A stretch of DNA of 45,265 nt from an uncultured Bacteroidales bacterium. Lineage in GTDB: Bacteria; Bacteroidota; Bacteroidia; Bacteroidales; Bacteroidaceae. Positions 18,663 to 26,054 of the stretch are shown here, in pieces (position 1 is the first letter of the stretch; every line of letters starts with the position of its first letter). The stretch lies in NCBI GenBank assembly GCA_902760345.1, contig CACWFY010000040.1, positions 1-45,265 of the forward strand. The letters are read 5' to 3'. The translations under genes and the position numbers were made by a program. The notes beneath the pieces were generated by a model that was not told the origin of the DNA, ran no database searches, and worked only from the letters and a program-made list of their open reading frames with translations.

Positions 18663-19717
18663 TGAAACGAACACTCATCATACCCCTGTTCCTGTTGTCG
18701 GCAGTACTACCCCTGTCGGCACAGAAACTCTCTGTTGCAAAGGCTACTGTCGACGTGGGCATCACCGGCTATCAGCAGCCCGTTACAGCCGTCTTTGACT
18801 TCCACGTCAAAGGCAGCAAAAAACTAAAGATTGAACGTGTGGCACCCGACTGTAACTGTACGGTAGTCGACTATCCGAAAGGTGAGGTCGGCGATAAGTT
18901 CCAGATACGCATGACTTATGACGCCCGTCAGTTAGGACACTTTAACAAGCAGGCCGCCGTCATTTCTAATGGCTCTAAACAGCCCATCTACATTATCATG
19001 AAGGGTGTTGTCAAGGCTGATTATGTCGATGTGTCAGGTTCCTATCCCGTACAGATAGGCTCTCTGCGCCTCGACCGCTCCGACCTGGAGTTTGACGACG
19101 TCAACCGTGGTGACCATCGTGAACAGCAGTTGCAGATATATAACGACGGCACCGCGTCGTGCCGCCCTAATCTGATGCATCTGCCACCCTATCTGACAGC
19201 GGTGATGCTGCCCGAGGTGTTGGCGCCAGGACGTACCGGCACGATGACCGTCACGCTGAATAGCAGTCTGCTGCACGACTACGGACTGACTCAGAGCGCT
19301 GTCTATCTGGCCGCCAATCCTGGCGATAAGGTCAGCCCAGACCTTGAGATACCAGTCTCGGCGGTGTTGCTGCCCTCGTTTGCGGGTATGACTGCCGCCC
19401 AGCAGCAGTATGCTCCCCGTATGGTGCTGTCGAAGCAGCAGGTGGATATCACTTTCGGCAATAAGTCGAAGAAGAGCGATGTCATCATGGTGACCAATAA
19501 CGGTCGTACCGAACTGGACATCTCGTCGCTGCAACTGTTTACCCGTGGTCTACAGGTGTCGCTGGGCAAGCGTCGTCTGCAGCCTGGCGAGAGTACCAAG
19601 CTGAAGATCACCGCCCAGCGCGACGAACTGAAGAAGGTACGTACGCGTCCGCGAATTCTGATGATTACCAACGATCCTGCCAAGTCTAAGGTCGCCATCA
19701 CGATAAATTTCCATTAG
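18662..19717 (+). CDS. Exported DUF1573 protein
   Basis: The 351-residue protein has a signal peptide (cleavage near PLSAQ-KLS) and two DUF1573-type immunoglobulin-like regions. The first holds VAPDCNCTVVDYPKGEVGDKF; the second lies around residues 120-220. DUF1573 domains are common in the Bacteroidota envelope, and their molecular function is unknown to me. The ATG overlaps the stop of the macroglobulin gene, so the two products may act together at the cell surface; that is inference. The stop codon lies inside a nonamer array. Confidence 0.85.
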   Translation: MKRTLIIPLFLLSAVLPLSAQKLSVAKATVDVGITGYQQPVTAVFDFHVKGSKKLKIERVAPDCNCTVVDYPKGEVGDKFQIRMTYDARQLGHFNKQAAVISNGSKQPIYIIMKGVVKADYVDVSGSYPVQIGSLRLDRSDLEFDDVNRGDHREQQLQIYNDGTASCRPNLMHLPPYLTAVMLPEVLAPGRTGTMTVTLNSSLLHDYGLTQSAVYLAANPGDKVSPDLEIPVSAVLLPSFAGMTAAQQQYAPRMVLSKQQVDITFGNKSKKSDVIMVTNNGRTELDISSLQLFTRGLQVSLGKRRLQPGESTKLKITAQRDELKKVRTRPRILMITNDPAKSKVAITINFH

Positions 19718-19746
19718 GCCCATAGGCCCTATAAGCCCCATTAACA
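19711..19746 (+). repeat. Nonamer array between DUF1573 gene and meaB
   Basis: Four nine-base units: CCATTAGGC, CCATAGGCC, CTATAAGCC, CCATTAACA. Each holds a TAG or TAA. The first unit contains the stop codon of the DUF1573 gene. The units resemble those at 20850 and, on the minus strand, at 23169. Confidence 0.82.
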
Positions 19747-19758
19747 TCAATAAAGATT

Positions 19759-20865
19759 ATGGAACATCCCGAGAATAGTGCTGAATATGCTGGACTGCAA
19801 GTCAATAGTGGCGTTGAACAGCCCTCTATCATCAACCCTTATTTGCAGCGCAATCGCTTCCGTCGTCGTGAACTGTCGGCCGCCGAGATGGTCGAAGGCA
19901 TCACGAAGGGCGACGTGACCATTCTCTCGCAGGCCGTCACACTGGTTGAGAGTGTCAACCCCGACCATCAGGCCAAGGCCCAGGAGGTCATCAACAAGTG
20001 TCTGCCCTTTAGCGGCAATAGCATTCGCATTGGCATCAGCGGTGTACCAGGTGCCGGCAAGTCGACGAGTATCGACGAGTTTGGCATCCATGTGTTGAAG
20101 GAGAAGGGTGGCAAACTGGCCGTGCTGGCTATCGACCCCTCGTCGGAACGTTCGAAGGGAAGTATTCTCGGCGATAAGACGCGTATGGAGAAACTCAGCG
20201 TGCATCCCGATTCGTTCATCCGTCCTAGTCCGACGGCAGGCTCGCTGGGTGGTGTGGCCCGCAAGACGCGCGAGACCATCATCCTTTGTGAAGCTGCCGG
20301 CTTCGACAAGATATTCGTTGAGACCGTTGGTGTGGGACAGTCGGAGACGGCCTGCCACTCGATGGTCGACTTCTTTCTGCTCATCCAGTTGGCAGGAACG
20401 GGTGACGAGCTGCAAGGCATCAAGCGCGGCATCATGGAGATAGCCGACGGTATCGTCATCAACAAGTGCGACGGCGAGAATGTCGACAAGTGTCAGATGG
20501 CAGCTACCAATTTCCGCAACGCCCTGCATTTCTTCCCCATGCCCGAGAGCGGGTGGCTGCCGAAGGTGCTGTGCTACAGCGGCTTCTATGGCTATGGCAT
20601 CAAGGAGGTTTGGGATATGATCTACGAATATGTCGACTTCGTCAAAGGCAACGGCTACTTCGACTATCGTCGCAACGAACAGGCGAAATACTGGATGTAC
20701 GAGACCATCAACGAACAGTTGCGCCTGAGCTTCTATAACAATCCCGCTATCCGCCAAAGTCTGAAAGGTGCCGAACAGCAGGTGCTGGCCGGACAGCAGA
20801 CGTCCTTCGTGGCTGCTCAGCAGCTGCTGGACGACTACTTCAATCGTTTGTCCCATGAGTTATAA
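19759..20865 (+). CDS. meaB: Methylmalonyl-CoA mutase-associated GTPase MeaB (ArgK family)
   Basis: A G3E-family P-loop GTPase that gates cofactor loading and protects B12-dependent methylmalonyl-CoA mutase, central to propionate formation in this group. The 368-residue protein shows GVPGAGKST (near residue 95), AIDPSSERSKGSILGDKTRM, the switch motif VETVGVGQSE and NKCDGEN. The mutase genes are not in the window. It sits 41 bases after the DUF1573 gene and 19 before ispH, with nonamer arrays filling both junctions, so it is probably in the same operon. Its last codons and stop lie within the second array. Confidence 0.93.
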   Translation: MEHPENSAEYAGLQVNSGVEQPSIINPYLQRNRFRRRELSAAEMVEGITKGDVTILSQAVTLVESVNPDHQAKAQEVINKCLPFSGNSIRIGISGVPGAGKSTSIDEFGIHVLKEKGGKLAVLAIDPSSERSKGSILGDKTRMEKLSVHPDSFIRPSPTAGSLGGVARKTRETIILCEAAGFDKIFVETVGVGQSETACHSMVDFFLLIQLAGTGDELQGIKRGIMEIADGIVINKCDGENVDKCQMAATNFRNALHFFPMPESGWLPKVLCYSGFYGYGIKEVWDMIYEYVDFVKGNGYFDYRRNEQAKYWMYETINEQLRLSFYNNPAIRQSLKGAEQQVLAGQQTSFVAAQQLLDDYFNRLSHEL

Positions 20866-20888
20866 GTCCAGTCCTATAAGTCCTATGA
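20850..20888 (+). repeat. Nonamer array between meaB and ispH
   Basis: Clear units are GTCCCATGA, GTCCTATAA and GTCCTATGA, with an imperfect 12-base segment between the first and second. It covers the last codons and TAA of meaB, the gap and the ispH ATG, which lies inside the last unit. Same unit family as at 19711 and 23169. Confidence 0.75.
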
Positions 20889-21748
20889 GCCTCAAAATAG
20901 AAATCGACAACGGTAGCGGCTTCTGCTTTGGTGTGACCACCGCCATCCAGAAGGCTGAGGAGGAACTGGCCAAGGGTACCCAGCTCTACTGTCTGGGCGA
21001 CATCGTGCACAATGGTATGGAGTGTGAACGTCTGCGCCAGATGGGGCTGATTACCATCGACCATGAACAGATGGCCAGTCTGCACGACGTGAAGGTGCTG
21101 TTGCGTGCCCATGGTGAACCGCCTTCGACCTACGAACTGGCGCGTCGTAACCATATCGAGATTATCGATGCGACCTGCCCTGTGGTGCTGAAGTTGCAAC
21201 AGCGCATCAAGAAGCAGTACGACAGCAATGAAGTTCAAAGTTCTCAGATTGTCATCTTCGGCAAGAAGGGCCACGCCGAGGTGTTGGGACTGGTGGGACA
21301 GACACATTCCGACGCCATAGTGATTGAGAAATTCGACGAGGTGGCCAAGCTCGATTTCTCGCGCGACATCTATCTGTACAGCCAGACCACGAAGTCGCTC
21401 GACGAGTTTCACCGCATCATTGAGTATATCCAGTCACACATCGCCCCCAATGCCACGTTCCGCTCGTTCGACACCATCTGCCGCTCGGTAGCCAACCGCA
21501 TGCCGAATATCTCGCAGTTTGCCGCCCGCCACGACCTCATCCTCTTTGTCTGCGGGCGCAAGAGCAGTAATGGGCGTGTGTTGTTCAACGAGTGCCTGCG
21601 CGTCAACCCCAACAGCCACCTTATCGAGGGGCCTGAAGAGATAGCCCCCGAATGGCTCAAGGGCATCGGCTCCGTAGGCATCTGTGGCGCTACCAGCACG
21701 CCCAAATGGCTCATGGAACAGTGTCGCGACGCATTGGCCCAGCTGTAG
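20885..21748 (+). CDS. ispH: 4-hydroxy-3-methylbut-2-enyl diphosphate reductase
   Basis: The last enzyme of the MEP isoprenoid pathway, an iron-sulfur protein reducing HMBPP to IPP and DMAPP. The 287-residue protein has the three cluster cysteines in SGFCFGV (Cys14), DATCPVV and DTICRSV, plus DIVHNGMECE, RAHGEPP, KKGHAEVLGLVGQT and SQTTKSLDEF. I chose the ATG at 20885 because it gives the conserved start MSLKIEIDNGSGFCFG. The frame is open further upstream, but only over meaB. A two-unit AAGTTC(A/T) heptamer (21231-21244) encodes a small loop before IVIFGKKGH. In Porphyromonas ispH is, as I recall, near cmk and porQ; here they are convergent across a decayed region. Confidence 0.94.
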   Translation: MSLKIEIDNGSGFCFGVTTAIQKAEEELAKGTQLYCLGDIVHNGMECERLRQMGLITIDHEQMASLHDVKVLLRAHGEPPSTYELARRNHIEIIDATCPVVLKLQQRIKKQYDSNEVQSSQIVIFGKKGHAEVLGLVGQTHSDAIVIEKFDEVAKLDFSRDIYLYSQTTKSLDEFHRIIEYIQSHIAPNATFRSFDTICRSVANRMPNISQFAARHDLILFVCGRKSSNGRVLFNECLRVNPNSHLIEGPEEIAPEWLKGIGSVGICGATSTPKWLMEQCRDALAQL

Positions 21749-22001
21749 GCTTTGTAAATCCTACGTTTTCACCTCGTGAATCCTATGTTTTCATGCCTTC
21801 AAAACTATGTATTCACACAGTCAATACATAGCTTTGACGATGCTAATCCCTTATGCTGAAATTTCCTACACTGATTCCTACACTGAAGTTACACTGAAAA
21901 TCGCACTTTGGAACTCGCTCCGTCGCAGTGTAGGAAAAGTGGCACTTTCAGTGTAAGAAAATGGAATATAACTCACTGATATTCAGCACCAAGTGTAGGA
22001 A
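21749..22001. repeat. Non-coding stretch with nested direct and inverted repeats
   Basis: No gene is visible. It holds a 22-base tandem duplication (16-base cores at 21757 and 21779), an inverted repeat ACTATGTATT/AATACATAGC (21801-21835), and CCTACACTG-type copies: plus orientation at 21865 and 21877, shorter at 21889; inverted at 21926, 21949 and 21992. TTTCCTACACTG (21862-21873) and CAGTGTAGGAAA (21926-21937) are perfect complements, as are TTACACTGAAA (21889) and TTTCAGTGTAA (21946). None ends in a T-run, so these are not ordinary terminators. Confidence 0.7.
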
Positions 22002-22277
22002 ATGCAGGATTTCGCCCTTTTTTACTCTGGGGGTATATACCCTCTAAATTACAACAATATTGCTAGTGTTGATGCTGAGCCTGTTGCTATCACTAACAAA
22101 TTGGCTGTGAGCGATGGTTCTAATGGTGTCAACGACTACGTTTTGTATAATGGTGCCAGTGGCGTCGGCTTCTATAAATAGACAGGCTCTGCCCTGGCTT
22201 CTGGAAAGGTCTATCTGCCTGCCAGCGCGGTTGCTGGAGCACGTTCCTTCATAGGCTTCGACGACGAAGACTGGTAA
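22002..22277 (+). pseudogene. 3' remnant of a secreted surface protein
   Basis: The frame reads 59 codons to TAG (22179-22181) and then continues, clearly homologous in style, to TAA at 22275-22277, ending GFDDEDW. The text ...NDYVLYNGASGVGFYK-stop-TGSALASGKVYLPAS... resembles C-terminal regions of Prevotella surface proteins. The stop probably replaces a Trp or similar codon. The N-terminal body of the protein is missing; only the end remains. Not expressed as a functional protein on this reading. Confidence 0.65.
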
Positions 22278-22291
22278 TTTCTTACCCCATA

Positions 22292-22354
22292 AATCATAAT
22301 AATAAGATTATGATTGTTAGAAGGCTCACGGATGCACCGCGAGGTGCCGAGCCT
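22292..22354. repeat. Two hairpin-forming inverted repeats
   Basis: AATCATAA (22292-22299) pairs with TTATGATT (22308-22315). Next, AGGCTC (22322-22327) pairs with GAGCCT (22349-22354) around a perfect inner stem GCACC/GGTGC closed by a GCGA tetraloop. The second is a GNRA-capped hairpin with no T-run. Function unknown. Confidence 0.65.
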
Positions 22355-22376
22355 AAGTTATTGTATTTAGTTATGT

Positions 22377-22419
22377 AAAAAAGTCAGCTGGCCCGAGCGC
22401 GTGAGCGTCTGGGCCAGCT
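22377..22419 (-). terminator. Terminator of the porQ-cmk operon
   Basis: On the minus strand AGCTGGCCC pairs with GGGCCAGCT over a 16-base loop and is followed by GAC and six T residues. It lies 55 bases after the cmk stop. Confidence 0.88.
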
Positions 22420-22428
22420 TCTGTATGT

Positions 22429-22468
22429 TCATCTGTTATTCTGTCTTTACTCCGTTACTCTGTCTCTC
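22429..22468 (-). repeat. Octamer-type array downstream of cmk
   Basis: Read on the minus strand, degenerate eight-base units (ACAGAGTA, ACGGAGTA, AAGACAGA, ATAACAGA) follow the cmk stop and precede its terminator. TAA recurs in the transcription direction. It is less regular than the other arrays. Confidence 0.55.
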
Positions 22469-22473
22469 TCAAG

Positions 22474-23163
22474 TCAGAGTGATGTCCGCTCGCGGAAGCG
22501 GTCGAGGAGCCATTGCTTCTGCTCGGCAATGGTCATGTGGCTGTTGTCGAGCAGCAGGGCGTCATCAGCCTGGCGCAGGGGCGACACCTCACGGTGGGAG
22601 TCGATGTAGTCGCGCTCTTGAACATTCTTCAAGATATCGGCATAGTCGGCAGGCATTCCTTTTTGCTGTAACTCATCGTAGCGGCGCTGGGCACGCACCT
22701 CGGCAGAGGCGGTAACGAAGATTTTGAGTTCGGCATCAGGAAAGACTACGGTGCCAATGTCGCGGCCATCCATGACGACCCCCTTGTCGCGACCCATCAG
22801 CTGCTGTTGGGCAACCATAGCCTCGCGGACAAAGCCCAGCGTGGCGATGGGGCTGACGTGGCTCGACACCTCCATGGTGCGGATGTCGCGCTCGACAAGT
22901 TCACCGTTCAGATAGGTATCGGGGCGTCCGGCCTCGGCATTAAACTTAAACGATATATGAAGGTCGGGCAGTGCACGGCGCAAAGCGTCTTCGTCAATGC
23001 CGCCGTCAGTGAATAATCCGTGGCGCAGGGCATAAAGGGTGACACAGCGGTACATGGCGCCGGTATCTACATAGACGTAGCCCACCTCGCGGGCCAAGTC
23101 CTTGGCCATAGTGCTCTTGCCGCACGATGAATGGCCGTCAATAGCGATGGTTATCTTTTTCAT
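22474..23163 (-). CDS. cmk: Cytidylate kinase
   Basis: This cytoplasmic enzyme phosphorylates CMP and dCMP with ATP. The 229-residue protein shows the P-loop [10 protein letters not shown], the YVDTGAMYR motif, [14 protein letters not shown] and [10 protein letters not shown] choose the ATG at 23163 ([11 protein letters not shown]), the family's usual N-terminus. A start five codons upstream (MPHNN) is possible but would lie in the nonamer array. It follows porQ by 49 bases on the same strand and is closed by a terminator, so the two form an operon read from the porQ promoter. Confidence 0.94.
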   Translation of the reverse strand: MKKITIAIDGHSSCGKSTMAKDLAREVGYVYVDTGAMYRCVTLYALRHGLFTDGGIDEDALRRALPDLHISFKFNAEAGRPDTYLNGELVERDIRTMEVSSHVSPIATLGFVREAMVAQQQLMGRDKGVVMDGRDIGTVVFPDAELKIFVTASAEVRAQRRYDELQQKGMPADYADILKNVQERDYIDSHREVSPLRQADDALLLDNSHMTIAEQKQWLLDRFRERTSL

Positions 23164-23168
23164 ATTAT

Positions 23169-23222
23169 TATGGGGCATATAGGTCTTATAAGTCTTATAG
23201 GTCCTATGGGGCTCATAGGACG
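23169..23222 (-). repeat. Nonamer array between porQ and cmk
   Basis: Six nine-base units, written on the plus strand: TATGGGGCA, TATAGGTCT, TATAAGTCT, TATAGGTCC, TATGGGGCT, CATAGGACG. On the minus strand, the direction of transcription, they read AGACCTATA-like, matching the GTCCTATAA units at 20871. The porQ stop lies in the array, and stop triplets recur in most units. Confidence 0.85.
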
Positions 23223-24157
23223 TAGGTTAAATTAATCAGCAGGCTGTTGGCCGACACGTGGTACTTAGCATAGGCCACCTGCAGCTTGAAGCGTTGCAGT
23301 TGCAGGCCACCACCCACCGACAGGCCGGCACCGTGGTTGCTCTCACCCTCGTCTTCGCTGATTTTCATCTCGCTGGAACGGCGGAAGTTGTAGCCAGCGG
23401 CAAGGAAGATGGTCTCGCCCAGACGCAGGTCGGCACCAATGTTGAGATGCTTGATGAAGCCCTGGTCCCAGTTGTTCAGGCGTGTCAGCGTGGCATGGAG
23501 CGTCAGTGGTGAGCCGATGAGCTGCTTGCTAACGCCGAGCTGTAGGTCGAAGGGGATGCGCTCGAAGTCGTCGTGGTAGGCCTTGATCTGTCCGCCAAGG
23601 TTACGAGCGACTGCCGATACGGACCATCCGCGTTCCTCGTCGATATAGTTGGCACCCAGGTCAATGGCTACTGCTGCCGAATTGTAGCTGCCTATCGTTG
23701 ACGAGATGAAACGAGCCGTGATCGCTCCGCTGAAGTGGTCGGCCAGCAGATAGGCGAAAGAGCCTGCCAAAGCAATGTCCTTTGGTGAGAAGGTGCCCAT
23801 CTCTTCATTGCTGACCGTCGTCTCCTTGATGCTGCCGTAGTCCATATAGCGTGCACTGACAGCCCATGATGCCCGTTCCTTATAGGTTTTGACAAACGAG
23901 GCTGAGGCTGTCTTTGCTCCTTCCATATAAGTCATGAAGTTGAGGTTTAGGCTCTTGTCGGTAACACCAGTGATGAGGGCAGGGTTGTGAAAGACTACTG
24001 TAGGGTCGTCGTCGGTGAGACTGATGTTGTCGCCACCCAGTGCTGCGGCATGGGCACTGATGGGCAGGCGCAGGAAGCTGTACACCTCCTTGCTCTCCTG
24101 AGCTTGTGTGGCCATGGCCATGACAGTCAGTAGTGTGAATAAAAAAACTTTCTTCAT
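23213..24157 (-). CDS. porQ: Type IX secretion system protein PorQ
   Basis: An outer-membrane beta-barrel protein of the type IX secretion attachment step, which in Porphyromonas works with PorU, PorV and PorZ. The 314-residue protein has a signal peptide (end near ATQAQ) and family-typical text [28 protein letters not shown] and [18 protein letters not shown]. The C-terminus alternates polar and apolar residues and ends in LLINLTYVL, as in outer-membrane barrels. It is first of the porQ-cmk unit, with a strong promoter. Together with the PorW-like gene at 1.5-4.6 kb and proteases with C-terminal sorting-like tails, it indicates a working T9SS. Confidence 0.9.
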   Translation of the reverse strand: MKKVFLFTLLTVMAMATQAQESKEVYSFLRLPISAHAAALGGDNISLTDDDPTVVFHNPALITGVTDKSLNLNFMTYMEGAKTASASFVKTYKERASWAVSARYMDYGSIKETTVSNEEMGTFSPKDIALAGSFAYLLADHFSGAITARFISSTIGSYNSAAVAIDLGANYIDEERGWSVSAVARNLGGQIKAYHDDFERIPFDLQLGVSKQLIGSPLTLHATLTRLNNWDQGFIKHLNIGADLRLGETIFLAAGYNFRRSSEMKISEDEGESNHGAGLSVGGGLQLQRFKLQVAYAKYHVSANSLLINLTYVL

Positions 24158-24171
24158 CTCTTTTCAAACGA

Positions 24172-24204
24172 CAAAGGTACAAAAAATATTGCATAATAGC
24201 CAAA
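24172..24204 (-). promoter_or_regulatory. Promoter of porQ
   Basis: On the minus strand TACCTTTG (24172-24179) and TTTG (24201-24204) are 21 bases apart, a near-consensus Bacteroidota promoter. The porQ ATG is 14 bases downstream, so the leader is very short. Confidence 0.8.
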
Positions 24205-24220
24205 AGATAGGAATAATTTC

Positions 24221-24248
24221 GTACCTTTGAGTTAAAACTCGAAGGTAC
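24221..24248. promoter_or_regulatory. 28-bp palindrome with outward -7-like boxes
   Basis: The arms GTACCTTTGAGTT and AACTCGAAGGTAC are complementary with one mismatch around AA. The left arm contains TACCTTTG on the plus strand and the right arm TACCTTCG on the minus strand. It could be an operator or a second promoter pair. Confidence 0.55.
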
Positions 24249-24257
24249 TCACGTTCG

Positions 24258-24282
24258 AAAAAGCAAAAATATTTTGCTTTTT
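24258..24282. promoter_or_regulatory. 25-bp perfect palindrome overlapping the tonB -33 box
   Basis: AAAAAGCAAAA and TTTTGCTTTTT are perfect 11-base arms around ATA. The right arm contains the TTTG (24273-24276) that serves as -33 box for the tonB-like gene, so a protein bound here would block it. In RNA it would form an AU-rich hairpin. Confidence 0.55.
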
Positions 24283-24303
24283 GCTCACTTATTCGTACCT
24301 TTG
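24273..24303 (+). promoter_or_regulatory. Promoter of the tonB-like gene
   Basis: TTTG (24273-24276) and TACCTTTG (24296-24303) are 19 bases apart. The ATG starts nine bases after the -7 box, so the transcript would have almost no leader. Confidence 0.75.
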
Positions 24304-24311
24304 CAGGGAAA

Positions 24312-25016
24312 ATGGAAGTAAAGAAGACGCCACAGGCGGATATGGAACAGCGGCGTACCACAGGTTTTCTCCTGGGATTGGTGCTGGTGTTGTCATGTTG
24401 CTATGTGGCGTTGGAATGGAATAGCGTCCCTGCTGCCAATGATTTCGACGCACTGGATTTGAGCGAACTGACCCACGAGAGTGAGTTGGTGCCGATGTCG
24501 AACGTGGAGACGGTGACACAACTGCGCGAGCAGCAGCATGTGCAGGGCGAACAGTTGCGTGTGGTCGATGACGACGTGGAGACAGAGCCTGCTGACGAGG
24601 TGGATCTTGGCGAGGATGGCGACGACGACTCGTTATTGGCTGACCTGCAAGATGGTGAAGACGACAAGGCCTTGGCACCGTTAGCGGTAGACCCGCTGAA
24701 TCCATTGAACTTCCATATCGTCGAGGAACTGCCGCAGTATCCCGGTGGTGCTGTGGAGTTTATGAAGTGGCTCACCAAGAACCTGCGCTACCCGGCAGCT
24801 GCTCAACAACGCAAGGTACAGGGGAAGGTACAGGCAGTGTTCTACGTCGAGAAAGATGGTAGCATCACGGGTCTGAAAGTGGTGAAGTCGCTGTCGCCGG
24901 AGTGTGACAAGGAGGCACTGCGTGTGCTCAGCATGATGCCCAAGTGGCAGCCAGGTATCCAGCACGACCAGCCGTGTCGTACGAAGGTGTGTATTCCCAT
25001 CGTGTTTAAGCTGTAA
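24312..25016 (+). CDS. TonB-family energy transducer
   Basis: The 234-residue protein has a short cytoplasmic N-terminus (MEVKKTPQAD), one membrane helix (about 18-36), a long acidic Asp/Glu-rich periplasmic linker (about 45-125) and a TonB C-terminal domain (about 135-234), including the VEELPQYPGG entry motif, FYVEKDGSITGLKVVKS and CDKEALRVLSMMPKWQPG. Such proteins pass inner-membrane energy to TonB-dependent outer-membrane transporters. ExbB and ExbD are not in the window. The N-terminus matches the family, which supports the ATG at 24312 despite its closeness to the promoter. The linker is acidic rather than the usual Pro-rich type. Confidence 0.88.
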   Translation: MEVKKTPQADMEQRRTTGFLLGLVLVLSCCYVALEWNSVPAANDFDALDLSELTHESELVPMSNVETVTQLREQQHVQGEQLRVVDDDVETEPADEVDLGEDGDDDSLLADLQDGEDDKALAPLAVDPLNPLNFHIVEELPQYPGGAVEFMKWLTKNLRYPAAAQQRKVQGKVQAVFYVEKDGSITGLKVVKSLSPECDKEALRVLSMMPKWQPGIQHDQPCRTKVCIPIVFKL

Positions 25017-25024
25017 TCGATGCC

Positions 25025-25072
25025 TCGAAACATCGAAACTTCGAAATAACGAAATCTCGAAATAACGAAATA
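25025..25072 (+). repeat. Octamer array between tonB-like gene and polyprenyl synthase
   Basis: Six exact eight-base units: TCGAAACA, TCGAAACT, TCGAAATA, ACGAAATC, TCGAAATA, ACGAAATA. It fills most of the 60-base gap between the co-directional genes. TAA triplets arise at unit joints. Confidence 0.85.
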
Positions 25073-25076
25073 AATT

Positions 25077-26054
25077 ATGATGAAAACATCTGATGAAATC
25101 CTGAAACTGGTCAACGACTTCTTGGCCTCACTGCCGTATGAACGGAAACCGAAGTCGCTGTATGATCCCGTGGAATACGTGCTGTCGATAGGTGGTAAGC
25201 GCATCCGCCCCGTGCTCATGCTGATGGGTTACAACCTTTGGCGGGAAGACCCTGCCAGCATCCTCATGCCTGCCGTGGGCCTGGAGACGTACCATAACTA
25301 TACGCTGCTGCACGATGACCTGATGGACAATGCTGACGTGCGCCGTGGTCACGAGACCGTACACCGCCGCTGGGATGCCAACAAGGCCATCCTGTCGGGT
25401 GACTCTATGCTGGTGCTGGCCTATCAGCGTATGCAACAGGTGCCGCAGGATAAGTTGCCGGCTGTGCTGGACATCTTTACTGAGACCGCATTGGAGATTG
25501 GCGAGGGTCAGGAGTACGACATGAGTTTTGAGACACGCAACGACGTGACCGAGGATGAGTATATCGAGATGATACGTCTGAAAACCTCCGTGCTGCTGGC
25601 CTGTGCGCTGAAGATCGGTGCCTTGCTGGCTGACGCTCCGCAGGCGGATGCCGATCGGTTGTATCGCTTCGGCGAACAGGTGGGCCTGGCCTTCCAGTTG
25701 CAGGACGACCTGCTGGATGTCTATGGTGACCCCGCAGTATTCGGCAAGGCTATTGGTGGCGACATTACCAGCAATAAGAAGACCTATATGCTTATCAATG
25801 CCGTCAACCGCGCCAATGATAAACAGCGTGCCGAGCTGATGCGTTGGATTACCGCCAAGACCTTCAACCGTGAGGTGAAGGTGGCTGCTGTCACACGGCT
25901 GTACGACGAGATTGGTATTCGCCAGTTGTGTGAACAGAAGATCAACTATTATTTCGAAGAAGCCAGACGCACGCTTGCTGAGGTTCAGGTGGCTGACGAA
26001 CGTAAGGAAGCCTTGCGTGCCTATATGGACGAACTGCTGCATCGTAACAAGTGA
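25077..26054 (+). CDS. Polyprenyl diphosphate synthase (trans-isoprenyl)
   Basis: An all-helical enzyme that elongates an allylic diphosphate with IPP to make longer prenyl diphosphates, for example for menaquinone. The 325-residue protein has both Asp-rich motifs, LLHDDLMDNADVRRG (first, near residue 80) and FQLQDDLLDVYGD (second, near 212), plus GGKRIRP near the N-terminus and the KTS/GGDITSNKKTY segments. Chain length cannot be judged safely. Two ATGs are adjacent (25077, 25080). The stop overlaps the tatD start (TGATG), so the two are translationally coupled. It uses the product of the MEP pathway whose last enzyme, IspH, is also in this window. Confidence 0.92.
   Translation: MMKTSDEILKLVNDFLASLPYERKPKSLYDPVEYVLSIGGKRIRPVLMLMGYNLWREDPASILMPAVGLETYHNYTLLHDDLMDNADVRRGHETVHRRWDANKAILSGDSMLVLAYQRMQQVPQDKLPAVLDIFTETALEIGEGQEYDMSFETRNDVTEDEYIEMIRLKTSVLLACALKIGALLADAPQADADRLYRFGEQVGLAFQLQDDLLDVYGDPAVFGKAIGGDITSNKKTYMLINAVNRANDKQRAELMRWITAKTFNREVKVAAVTRLYDEIGIRQLCEQKINYYFEEARRTLAEVQVADERKEALRAYMDELLHRNK

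Noticed and set aside
19747-20856. A 369-codon antisense frame covering meaB
   Set aside because: meaB motifs are clear on the plus strand; the antisense product has no recognisable features.
21801-21835. Terminator of ispH
   Set aside because: The inverted repeat is AT-rich and not followed by a T-run in either direction.
25025-25072. CRISPR array
   Set aside because: Units are only eight bases with no spacers and no cas genes; it is a simple tandem array.
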